Translations under genes and position numbers: made by a program
Source: a virus
Strand: one strand, 5' to 3'
Virus record (IMG/VR): IMGVR_UViG_3300042563_000455
Coordinates: 1-34,311 of that record
DNA length: 34,311 nucleotides
The notes under the pieces: model-generated
What the model saw: only the letters and a program-made list of their open reading frames with translations
The model's database searches: none
What the model was told of the DNA's origin: nothing
Part shown: positions 17,259 through 25,644 of the stretch, piece by piece
Layout of the letters: every line of letters starts with the position of its first letter
Position numbering within the stretch: position 1 is the stretch's first letter

Positions 17259-20200
17259 ATGGCGTTTAACGGTAATAATCCAAATGGTTTAAATCAGACT
17301 AGTGTAAATAGTGTATCACTTTTTGTAAGTGGTTCTCCTATTTTAAATGCCTCATCTGAATCTGTTAATATTGTAGGAAATTTTAGTTCTTCTGCAGTAC
17401 AAACAAATGTAATTGGAGTAATTGGTACATCACCACTTCAAATAAAAGCAAATACCCAAATTAGTGGCTCTTTTAATATTTCATCATCAATATCAGCATC
17501 TTTGTTTAGAGGAGATGGTAGTGGATTGTTTAATATATCAGCTACATCAATTGGTGATTTGGATAGATTAAAATCAGGTTCAGCAACGGCAATAATTTCT
17601 CCAAATAAAGGTTTAGTAGTTAATACTGATTTAACAGTAGCTGGTACAATAAATGCAACTGAATTAAAAGTAACTTACATTTCATCATCAATAATATACG
17701 CAAGTGGTTCATCAAAATTTGGTGATGCTCAAACTGATAAGCAAGAATTTACTGGAAGTGTTGGTATTACTGGTTCATTAACATTTGGTGTTGGCTCTTT
17801 ACCGCAAGATGGTAGTACAAATGAAGTTTTAGTTTATAATACAACAACTGGTAGGGTTGGTGTAAAAACAGCAGCAGCAACATCAGGAACATCTGGTACT
17901 TCTGGAACATCGGGAACATCAGGAACATCTGGTTCATCTGGTACATCGGGTTCATCAGGAACTTCTGGTTCTCAGGGTTCGTCTGGAACTTCTGGAACAT
18001 CAGGAACTTCTGGAACATCAGGAACTTCTGGTTCAACTGGTTCGGCTGGCACATCAGGAACTTCTGGAACATCAGGAACTTCTGGAACATCAGGAACTTC
18101 TGGTACAAGCGGTAGTAGTGGTACAAGTGGTACATCGGGAACTTCTGGAACATCAGGCTCAACAGGTAGTAGTGGTACAACGGGTTCGGCAGGAACTTCT
18201 GGAACATCAGGAACTTCTGGAACATCAGGAACTTCTGGTACAAGCGGTACATCTGGACTAAGTGGTAGTAGTGGAACAAGCGGTACGAGTGGTTCATCGG
18301 GAATAAGTGGTACAAATGGTACGGGTGGTACAACTGGTACAGCTGGTACATCGGGAACCTCTGGAAGAAGTGGTAGTAGTGGTACTTCGGGAACTTCTGG
18401 AACTGCAGGAAGTGGTGGTATAACTGGTGGTGGCGGTTCAAATGGAACATCAGGAACTTCTGGTAGTAGTGGGACAAGCGGTACAAGTGGAACGAATGGA
18501 ACGGCTGGTAGTGGAGGTTCATCGGGAACTTCAGGTATAACTGGAGCCGGTGGAGGAAGTGGTTCATCGGGAACTTCGGGAACAAGTGGAAGTAGAGGTA
18601 CATCAGGAACTTCTGGTTCATCAGGAACTTCTGGTTCATCTGGAACTTCTGGAATAAGTGGTAGTGGGGGTTCATCGGGAACTTCAGGAACTTCGGGAAC
18701 AAGTGGAAGTAGAGGTACATCAGGAACTTCTGGAGCACAAGGTTCATCGGGTTCAGCAGGAACATCAGGAACATCAGGAACTTCTGGAGCACAAGGTTCA
18801 TCGGGTTCAGCAGGAACATCAGGAACTTCTGGTACATCTGGAATTTCAGGTTCGGCAGGTACATCGGGAACATCTGGAACTTCTGGAGCACAAGGTTCTT
18901 CTGGTTCAGCAGGAACATCTGGAACTTCTGGAGCACAAGGTTCTTCTGGTTCAGCAGGAACTTCTGGTACAAGTGGTAGTAGAGGCACTTCAGGAACTTC
19001 TGGTATAAGTGGTAGTAGTGGGACTAGTGGTAGTAGTGGGGTGAGTGGTTCGGCTGGAACTTCAGGAACTTCTGGTACAAGTGGTTCGGCTGGAACTTCT
19101 GGTACAAGTGGTAGTAGAGGTACTTCAGGAACTTCTGGTACAAGTGGCTCATCGGGAACTTCTGGAGTAAGTGGTTCTGCTGGTACAAGCGGTAGTAGTG
19201 GTACTTCTGGTTCTTCTGGAACTTCTGGAAGTAGTGGTACTTCTGGTTCTTCTGGAACTTCTGGAAGTAGTGGAACATCAGGTACGCGTGGTACATCTGG
19301 TACATCTGGATTATTAGCATTAACTGGTACAACTGATAATGGTGTAATCACACTAAATGGTTCAGCTCCTAACGGAACTGTTGAAGCAAATTTAAGATTC
19401 GATGGTACTACATTAGCAGTAACTGGTAACGCTACAATTAGTGGTGACCTTACTGTAAGTGGTACAACAACATATATTAATACAACAACTCTTAACGTAG
19501 GTGATAATATCCTTACACTTAACGCAGATATTGGAGCATCAACTGCACCAACTGAAAATGCAGGTATAGAAGTTAAGAGAGGTAATGCAGCAACGAAAGC
19601 ATTTTATTGGGAAGAAGCAAATGATAGATGGTATGCCGAAGATGGTCTTTATGTAGCAGGTAATGTAGTTCTTAGTGGAACTGTTGATAGTGGACAAGGA
19701 GCAACTGAAGTTCATTTAATGAACCAAAATGTTCGTACAACTGATTCACCATCATTCAATAGAATAACATCAACTGTAGCAACTGGTACATCACCATTAG
19801 CAGTATCATCTACAACTTTAGTTAGTAACTTAAACTCTGATTATTTAGGTGGACAACAAAATTCATCATTCTTTAGAAATTTAAGTGGAGGTACTGGTAC
19901 TAGTATTGATACTTATGTTGATAATGGATTTAGAACCTTAAGTTATACAGGATATAGTTCTGGATTGTGGTCTACTAATATGGGTGGTTCTACTGGAACA
20001 GTTCAAATGGAGTTTGAATATAATACTCCTGTTAGAGGATTCAAAATAAGAAATAGAACGGATAATACATCTTGGTCATCGGTTGGATGGGTAACTATGA
20101 CAACTGCAAATCAAGGACATATTGCTGGAACAATTTGGCATAGTGCAAATGATGGAACTGGTACTGGATTGGATGCGGATTTATGGGATGGTTACCAATT

Positions 20201-23200
20201 CTCAGATTATTTAAACCAACCGGTTAGAACAACTGATAACGTAACACATAATAGACTAACATTAGGAGTTGCAACTGGTACATCTCCATTGGTAGTTTCA
20301 TCAACTACATTAGTATCAAGCCTCAATTCAGATTTATTGGATGGGCAAGAAGGTACTTATTATGACCAAAGACAATATACAAGAGCAGATAACTATTTAG
20401 GTGGTTATTATGTGAGTGGTGGTAGTGAAAAACCAAACAACGCTATATTTGGAGCTGGTAAGTTTAAGGTAGCAATGTTATCCAGTGGTAATTTAGGATT
20501 TAGTGGTCCTTGGAGTGATGTGTTATGGACAAGTACATATAGTGGTGGTGATGTTAAGAGTAGTTTCGCTATTGTAAGTGACAAATACTCAGAAAATGTT
20601 TTCTTCGCAAAACAAGCATTTGATTCGGCAAATTGGGGAAGTGGTAGATTAGTTCTTACTGATTTCAATTCTCCATATGCATATTATATGAATCAGTATG
20701 TTCGTACAACCGATTCTCCTACTTTTAATGATTTAACAGTAACAGGTAGAGCTGTAATTGGTGGTAACTTTAGTAATCAGGCATATAGTTCAGTAGGTTC
20801 TACTAGATTACATTTTGGTGGTGGTGATAGTGATGCAAATAGTAATTACTACATTGGTACTAATATAGAAAATTTTGGAGGTTCATATACCAAATTAGAT
20901 TTAAGATGGCACACTGGTATTCGTATGGGTGCACAACCTGGATATGGTGGAGTTCGTTTCTATAATAATGAAGATTTAGATGCAGTTATTTTATCAGTTG
21001 GTACTAGTGATGCAAACGTTAAAGTAACAAATAGTTTAATAGCTGGAAGTACTGGTACTCCTCAAGCTACTATACAAGCCGTTGGTAATTTAAGATGGTC
21101 TTCTGGTGGTAACTCATATTACACTTATAGTGATATGGATAGTGGCGGTCTTTATATTGAGACTGTTGATAATGGCACCAGCCGTGCAAAAATGAGATTC
21201 CAAACTAGACCATCAAACTCTGGAGCATATACAACATATCAAATTGATGCTAATAACAACGCTCATTATTGGAGTATTAATGGAACAAATTATTTAACAT
21301 TAGATACTGGTAATTTGAATGTAAACAATGCCGGTTTAATTGTAAATGGTTTAGCAAGATTCAATAGTAGTGGCGCTCCGTTTATGAGATGGCATAATAC
21401 ATCTGCATCTGGATATATGTTATTGGGAATGTATGATGATAATAGTACTCAAAGAGTTTGGTTTGGTATGGGTGGTAGAACACAATCTTTTGGTTCTTAT
21501 GCAGCATATTCTACTGATGGATTATCTATGAATTTAGATGGAGCTGGGGCAATTAATATATCAAATAGAGGTTCATCAAAAAGAATCAATTTAAATACTG
21601 GTACTGAAGGTGCATCGAATTTTACTACATTAAGAATGGTAAATCAGGAAGTATATGTAACGCCTGATTCGGTAAATGGTAATTTACGTTCACCACTATA
21701 TTATGTTTCGGATGATACAACTTATTTATGGAATAGTAATAGAATAGTAGTAAACCAAGTAACATTCCCTTATAGAGAATGGGATTATAGTTGGGGAGCT
21801 CATGGTACTGGTAGTGGTACTCAATCAATGTCCTTTAGAATGTGGGATAGTTACACTCAAAGTGGAGCACCTTCATCTTATGGTACATTAATTGAATATT
21901 ATGGATTAGGTGGGCATCAACATGACCAATACTATTTCTATCAGGGTGAAATTCTTCATAGATACGGATGGTATGGTACTACGAACTGGCAAAGTGGGTG
22001 GAGAGCAATGTTGCATGCTGGAAACTATTCTGGATACGCAATTCCTATTAGTGGTGGTATAAATATGACTGGTTCTTATGGTTTAAATGACCAAAGATTA
22101 TATCTAAGAACTAACGGAGATACCAATCACTTTATATGGAATGCGGATGATGATTGGGAAGAAATGAGATACTATTTTGGAACTGGATTTAGAGTTCAAA
22201 GTAGTAATGGTGTAACATCGGCAACATTTACAAATAGTGGTATTAACGCCGTTAATATGACCATTGGTGGCGCACAAGTTTGGTATAATAGTGGTGGTTG
22301 GTTAGGTGATTTAGCATCTTATGGATTTACTAGAGCTTGGGGACATGCTATGTCTGGGGGTTCTGAATTTGTAATCCTATATAAAGGTGGACAAGGATAT
22401 ACATTAGTTGATGGCTCTTATTACGCTTACGAAGCAGGTGGATTCTATTCATCAAATAACTCAGCAGGAAACACATTATTAGGATTTAATGCAGATAGTA
22501 CATCTTCTGTTAGATTTAATTCGGCAGTTAGAATTGGTACAAACAATAACCTTTACTTAGATTACAACTACGGACAATCTGTTGTAGGTGTTTATACATC
22601 TACTAGATATCAGGGTGTATTCGCAATGGGTGATTCATATAAATTAGCAATTGATGGTTCATCTCCTGGTTCTTTATATGGTTTAGCTTGGTCACATCCA
22701 AACGCTGGAGGACAAGCTGGATTCTTAAATGACCACGGATTATTGGTAATGAACTATGGTACTACATTCGCAGCAATTTCTTCTAGAATTTGGGCAAGAG
22801 ACCAAATGAACGCACCAATCTATTACGATAGAGATACTGGTTACTATTTTGATGGTAACGGAAATACTAACTGGCAAGGTTTGACCGATTATGGTAAAAT
22901 GAGAATTGGACAGACTGCAAAAGGTAACTTCCGTAGAAATGATTATACTGGGGATTCTAACTATTGGGTAGGTTCAATGGGTTGGGGTACAACTGACCTT
23001 ATTTCAGTATTTACTTGGGGTAGTGGATTCTTTGATACGTGGAGTAACCCAGCTAACCAACCCGCTGGTACATCTCACTGGACTGGAGTTCAGGCACTTC
23101 ACTATGTAAGTTCATATAATAGTGGATATGGGTGGCAATTAGTTGGTGGACCTATTGAAGGTGCATGGTGGACATCTTATTGGAGTTCAAAGCGTGCTTG

Positions 23201-24626
23201 GTATAAGTTAGCAATGTACGGATTGAATGAAGTTGGTGTTGGTTCACTATATTCTACAATTATGTACGATGCCAATGACACATCTCGATATGTAGACCCT
23301 AATGGATATAGTTATTTTACAAACACTGGTTTAGTATTAGAAGTTGTAAAACTTGGAACAGGTCCTAATAGTAGAGCATTTATGGCAGCAAACAACCAGG
23401 GTGATAACTCTTGGGGTATTGTTGGTGAATTTAGAGTAAATGGTGGACCTGGAGGTGATAGACCTTCTATCTTATTCTCAAGCGGATTTAATAGTAATAC
23501 ATGGTCTTGTGGATATGGATATGCAGATGATTCTTATTTTAGAATCAACCACGACCACGGCCATAGAAACCAAAGTTGGGGTACTACTGATTTCTATATA
23601 GATAGGGGTGGTAACTCATATTCAAATGGTAGTTCTAGAGCACCTATATTCTATGACCAAAACAATACAGGATATTATACTGACCCTACTGGATATTCTC
23701 AAATGAGTTCTGGTGAATTCAATAACTATATGAGAGCAGCTCGTATTGATTTTATTGGTACGGGTGGTAACTCTGGACAAGGTACAAATGCATACTCTAT
23801 CTTCCAAGAAGGTGGTGGATGGGGTTATCCTTATCCGGATTTAAGAATTGCATACCATACTGGTATTAAATTGGGAGGAAATGCTGGTTCTTATGAAGGA
23901 ACTAGAGTTTATTCTGATTACGATATGAGTGATTTGTGTATCCAATTGGCAGGTTCATCAAACTATTCATTTAAGTATAAGTGGATGTGGACAAATGATA
24001 CTGGATATTACGCCAGTCAAAACGGAGCTCACTGGTATCCAAACAACATCACATATGGTGCTTGGAGAATGAATGGTAATAGAAATGGATGGTATGGACA
24101 CGTAATCGATTCAGCATATTTACCTCACTATATGTGGGAGAGTGGTAATGGTGGTTGTTATTTACAAGACGCTGGAAGATGGGTATGGTATCATTCATTG
24201 GGAAATAACTGTACGGGATTTTGTACATCTTCAACATCTGGAGCATATGGTATATATGTAGCTAAAGGTATTTATTCTGAAGGTAATATAGTAGCTTATT
24301 CTGATAGACGAGCAAAAGAAAATATTATAACTGTTGATAATGCTTTAGATAAAGTATCACAAATGAGAGGTGTATTTTATAGTAGAATTAATGATGAAAC
24401 CAAAAAAAGAAATATAGGGGTAATTGCACAAGAAGTAGAAAAAATATTACCTGAGGTAGTAACATACGCAGCTGATGTGGATGAGTATGGTGTTTCATAT
24501 GGTAATTTTGCTGGTTTATTTATTGAAGCAATAAAAGAACAAAATGAAATTATAAAAAAACAATCAGCTGAAATTAAAGAATTGAAAGAAATTTTAAATA
24601 ATTTAATACTTAATATTAAAGGATAA
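17259..24626 (+). CDS. Second giant tail fibre with S74 intramolecular chaperone
   Basis: A 2455-residue fibre. Residues ~1-205 carry the short beta repeats shared with the 3369-residue fibre (FRGDGSGLFNIS, SGSATAIISPNKG). Residues ~210-684 are Gly-Thr-Ser triplets. A beta segment (LRFDGTTLAVTGNATISGDL, TTTLNVGDNILTLN) follows. Three NQxVRTTDSPTF-type units lie near 820, 985 and 1142, and three YYDxxxTGYYxDPxG-type units near 1853, 2003 and 2128. A Trp/Gly-rich region around 1910-1970 may bind receptor. The last 108 residues are a peptidase S74 chaperone (YSDRRAKENI...GVIAQEVEKILPEVV...YGNFAGLFIEAIKEQNEI) ending in a coiled coil. Ser2348 and Lys2353 form the expected Ser-Lys dyad, so self-cleavage before Ser2348 after trimerisation is likely. 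This is probably a long receptor-binding fibre. Identity as an S74-terminated fibre is strong; receptor and attachment point are unknown. Confidence 0.9.
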   Translation: MAFNGNNPNGLNQTSVNSVSLFVSGSPILNASSESVNIVGNFSSSAVQTNVIGVIGTSPLQIKANTQISGSFNISSSISASLFRGDGSGLFNISATSIGDLDRLKSGSATAIISPNKGLVVNTDLTVAGTINATELKVTYISSSIIYASGSSKFGDAQTDKQEFTGSVGITGSLTFGVGSLPQDGSTNEVLVYNTTTGRVGVKTAAATSGTSGTSGTSGTSGTSGSSGTSGSSGTSGSQGSSGTSGTSGTSGTSGTSGSTGSAGTSGTSGTSGTSGTSGTSGTSGSSGTSGTSGTSGTSGSTGSSGTTGSAGTSGTSGTSGTSGTSGTSGTSGLSGSSGTSGTSGSSGISGTNGTGGTTGTAGTSGTSGRSGSSGTSGTSGTAGSGGITGGGGSNGTSGTSGSSGTSGTSGTNGTAGSGGSSGTSGITGAGGGSGSSGTSGTSGSRGTSGTSGSSGTSGSSGTSGISGSGGSSGTSGTSGTSGSRGTSGTSGAQGSSGSAGTSGTSGTSGAQGSSGSAGTSGTSGTSGISGSAGTSGTSGTSGAQGSSGSAGTSGTSGAQGSSGSAGTSGTSGSRGTSGTSGISGSSGTSGSSGVSGSAGTSGTSGTSGSAGTSGTSGSRGTSGTSGTSGSSGTSGVSGSAGTSGSSGTSGSSGTSGSSGTSGSSGTSGSSGTSGTRGTSGTSGLLALTGTTDNGVITLNGSAPNGTVEANLRFDGTTLAVTGNATISGDLTVSGTTTYINTTTLNVGDNILTLNADIGASTAPTENAGIEVKRGNAATKAFYWEEANDRWYAEDGLYVAGNVVLSGTVDSGQGATEVHLMNQNVRTTDSPSFNRITSTVATGTSPLAVSSTTLVSNLNSDYLGGQQNSSFFRNLSGGTGTSIDTYVDNGFRTLSYTGYSSGLWSTNMGGSTGTVQMEFEYNTPVRGFKIRNRTDNTSWSSVGWVTMTTANQGHIAGTIWHSANDGTGTGLDADLWDGYQFSDYLNQPVRTTDNVTHNRLTLGVATGTSPLVVSSTTLVSSLNSDLLDGQEGTYYDQRQYTRADNYLGGYYVSGGSEKPNNAIFGAGKFKVAMLSSGNLGFSGPWSDVLWTSTYSGGDVKSSFAIVSDKYSENVFFAKQAFDSANWGSGRLVLTDFNSPYAYYMNQYVRTTDSPTFNDLTVTGRAVIGGNFSNQAYSSVGSTRLHFGGGDSDANSNYYIGTNIENFGGSYTKLDLRWHTGIRMGAQPGYGGVRFYNNEDLDAVILSVGTSDANVKVTNSLIAGSTGTPQATIQAVGNLRWSSGGNSYYTYSDMDSGGLYIETVDNGTSRAKMRFQTRPSNSGAYTTYQIDANNNAHYWSINGTNYLTLDTGNLNVNNAGLIVNGLARFNSSGAPFMRWHNTSASGYMLLGMYDDNSTQRVWFGMGGRTQSFGSYAAYSTDGLSMNLDGAGAINISNRGSSKRINLNTGTEGASNFTTLRMVNQEVYVTPDSVNGNLRSPLYYVSDDTTYLWNSNRIVVNQVTFPYREWDYSWGAHGTGSGTQSMSFRMWDSYTQSGAPSSYGTLIEYYGLGGHQHDQYYFYQGEILHRYGWYGTTNWQSGWRAMLHAGNYSGYAIPISGGINMTGSYGLNDQRLYLRTNGDTNHFIWNADDDWEEMRYYFGTGFRVQSSNGVTSATFTNSGINAVNMTIGGAQVWYNSGGWLGDLASYGFTRAWGHAMSGGSEFVILYKGGQGYTLVDGSYYAYEAGGFYSSNNSAGNTLLGFNADSTSSVRFNSAVRIGTNNNLYLDYNYGQSVVGVYTSTRYQGVFAMGDSYKLAIDGSSPGSLYGLAWSHPNAGGQAGFLNDHGLLVMNYGTTFAAISSRIWARDQMNAPIYYDRDTGYYFDGNGNTNWQGLTDYGKMRIGQTAKGNFRRNDYTGDSNYWVGSMGWGTTDLISVFTWGSGFFDTWSNPANQPAGTSHWTGVQALHYVSSYNSGYGWQLVGGPIEGAWWTSYWSSKRAWYKLAMYGLNEVGVGSLYSTIMYDANDTSRYVDPNGYSYFTNTGLVLEVVKLGTGPNSRAFMAANNQGDNSWGIVGEFRVNGGPGGDRPSILFSSGFNSNTWSCGYGYADDSYFRINHDHGHRNQSWGTTDFYIDRGGNSYSNGSSRAPIFYDQNNTGYYTDPTGYSQMSSGEFNNYMRAARIDFIGTGGNSGQGTNAYSIFQEGGGWGYPYPDLRIAYHTGIKLGGNAGSYEGTRVYSDYDMSDLCIQLAGSSNYSFKYKWMWTNDTGYYASQNGAHWYPNNITYGAWRMNGNRNGWYGHVIDSAYLPHYMWESGNGGCYLQDAGRWVWYHSLGNNCTGFCTSSTSGAYGIYVAKGIYSEGNIVAYSDRRAKENIITVDNALDKVSQMRGVFYSRINDETKKRNIGVIAQEVEKILPEVVTYAADVDEYGVSYGNFAGLFIEAIKEQNEIIKKQSAEIKELKEILNNLILNIKG
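17886..19310 (+). repeat. Second Gly-Thr-Ser triplet array
   Basis: About 1.4 kb of 9-bp codon triplets encoding Gly-Thr-Ser and variants (GSS, GAQ, GSA, GSR, GVS). It shares the GGA-ACT-TCT and GGT-ACA-AGT codon blocks of the array at 11641-14757, but lacks the GTFFG/GTMFG blocks. It includes repeated GAQGSSGSAGTSG units between about 18735 and 18960. The shared blocks could allow recombination between the two fibre genes. Confidence 0.88.
24300..24626 (+). other. Peptidase S74 intramolecular chaperone domain
   Basis: Residues 2348-2455 of the second fibre. The SDxRxKxNI signature is intact (Ser2348, Lys2353), followed by VGVIAQEVE-type and FIEAIKEQ motifs and a C-terminal coiled coil. Known members trimerise the fibre, then cut themselves off just before the Ser. 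Release of about 12 kDa is expected here. Confidence 0.88.
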
Positions 24627-24630
24627 TAAT

Positions 24631-25062
24631 ATGGCACTAATTAGAGATTACGAATTACCAGGAACTGGATTGACTGTACCAAATGCATATCACGTTGTTA
24701 CAAATATAAAAGTTGAAAAAAGAATGGCAGATTTCAAGCCACCTGTTGACCTATCTAGACCCGATGGTTTAACGCCAATGAATAGAAGCGCAGGTACGGA
24801 AGTATATTGGTCTGCTGGATATACTGGAGAAGTGGCAGTAACTATTTGGGTAAATAAAGCTGCAAGGGATGCCAATGCAAACCCAATTGGATTTATAGGA
24901 ACTAACCCATCTGATAATAAACATGGTGTTAGTATTGGTACTGCTGGTATGGACCATAAGTGCGTATTTTTTATAGACCAATCATCACCATTGGACCATA
25001 TGGCACAAGCATATAGACATTTATTAACTACCGATTATTATAGTGGTTCATTGGAAGTTTAA
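24631..25062 (+). CDS. Conserved small phage protein of unknown function
   Basis: A 143-residue protein beginning MALIRDYELPGTGLTVPNAY and containing AYHVVTNIKVEKR, a pattern I have met in phage structural neighbourhoods without a known function. The rest is mixed alpha/beta with MDHKCVFFIDQSS near the C-terminus; no membrane or catalytic motif stands out. An AGGA about 7 bases upstream of the ATG lies inside the end of the S74 fibre gene, only 4 bases separate the two genes, and translation is probably coupled. Being just ahead of the sheath unit, it could be a fibre or baseplate accessory. The gene itself is firm; its role is not known. Confidence 0.6.
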   Translation: MALIRDYELPGTGLTVPNAYHVVTNIKVEKRMADFKPPVDLSRPDGLTPMNRSAGTEVYWSAGYTGEVAVTIWVNKAARDANANPIGFIGTNPSDNKHGVSIGTAGMDHKCVFFIDQSSPLDHMAQAYRHLLTTDYYSGSLEV

Positions 25063-25070
25063 AATCAATA

Positions 25071-25078
25071 TATTTATA
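25071..25078 (+). promoter_or_regulatory. TATTTATA element before 25098
   Basis: The octamer lies 27 bases upstream of the ATG at 25098 in a 35-base gap. It is one of the recurrent intergenic TATTTATA elements and is a candidate late promoter for the small EF-loop protein. Confidence 0.45.
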
Positions 25079-25097
25079 TAATATAAAATAAAAAATT

Positions 25098-25499
25098 ATG
25101 GCATTAACATACGAATGGAAATTAATAGGACTTAAAAAGCAAAACACAGAAAATTTATCTGATGTAATTGTTGGTACTAATTGGAGATTAACAGGTACCG
25201 ATGAAGATGGTAATAGTGGTATATTCAATGGAGCAACTCCTTTTCAAATACAAGACCTTAACGGTGATGGTTTTGTAGATTATAGAGATTTGACAGAAGA
25301 ATTAGTATTGGGTTGGATACAAAACCATGTAAGTGGTTCATCTCCATCAAACTATATGACTCATATAAATCAACAAATACAAAAACAAATTGATACTGTA
25401 AAATTTGCAACAATAGATGTAAATGAAATTGATTTACCTTGGTCACCAACATCTGGCAGTGCTACACCAACTCCACCAGAGGTTGCACCAACAACTTAA
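25098..25499 (+). CDS. Small conserved phage protein with EF-hand/dockerin-like loop
   Basis: A 133-residue protein. MALTYEWKLIGLKKQN, then TNWRLTGTDEDGNSGIFNGA and LVLGWIQNHV, resemble a small protein common in marine T4-like phages (DUF7936-like, from memory). Its inner segment DLNGDGFVDYRDL has Asp at EF-loop positions 1, 5, 9 and 12, Asn at 3 and Gly at 6, as in calcium-binding EF-hand/dockerin loops. A second loop of a full EF pair is not obvious. The C-terminus is Pro/Thr-rich (TPTPPEVAPTT) and probably flexible. It lies immediately before the sheath unit. Calcium binding is inferred from ligand spacing; the virion role is unknown. Confidence 0.65.
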   Translation: MALTYEWKLIGLKKQNTENLSDVIVGTNWRLTGTDEDGNSGIFNGATPFQIQDLNGDGFVDYRDLTEELVLGWIQNHVSGSSPSNYMTHINQQIQKQIDTVKFATIDVNEIDLPWSPTSGSATPTPPEVAPTT

Positions 25500-25525
25500 T
25501 AATATTTAAAGATTTTTATTGTAAT

Positions 25526-25569
25526 ATGTTCAAAGCACTTATTTATAAACAAATTTGTGTTTTGAACAT
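25526..25569 (+). other. 13-bp hairpin ahead of the sheath promoter
   Basis: Arms at 25526-25538 (ATGTTCAAAGCAC) and 25557-25569 (GTGTTTTGAACAT) pair over 13 bp with one G-U wobble. The 18-base loop contains TATTTATA at 25540-25547. It is followed by a T-rich stretch (25569-25576, TTTTCTTT with interruptions). It may be a terminator separating the previous unit from the sheath, or an operator-like inverted repeat. The U-run is poorer than in the terminator at 28570. It sits in a 145-base gap (25500-25644) that contains no credible gene. Confidence 0.4.
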
Positions 25570-25577
25570 TTTCTTTA

Positions 25578-25585
25578 TATTTATA
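25578..25585 (+). promoter_or_regulatory. TATTTATA element before the tail sheath gene
   Basis: The octamer lies 67 bases upstream of the sheath ATG at 25645, directly after the hairpin at 25526-25569. The longer distance gives the sheath mRNA a leader of perhaps 50 bases. A GGAG at 25634-25637 with a 7-base spacer then forms the best Shine-Dalgarno in the window, consistent with a need for high sheath output. Confidence 0.5.
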
Positions 25586-25644
25586 TAGGTAATTACATAG
25601 GATTTTCTTAATTACAAACTTAAAATACAAATTGGAGAAATAAA

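Noticed and set aside
17767-19351. Minus-strand frames of 401, 459 and 102 residues over the second triplet array
   Set aside because: Same artefact as above: low-complexity antisense of the Gly-Thr-Ser array, overlapping each other and the firm fibre gene.
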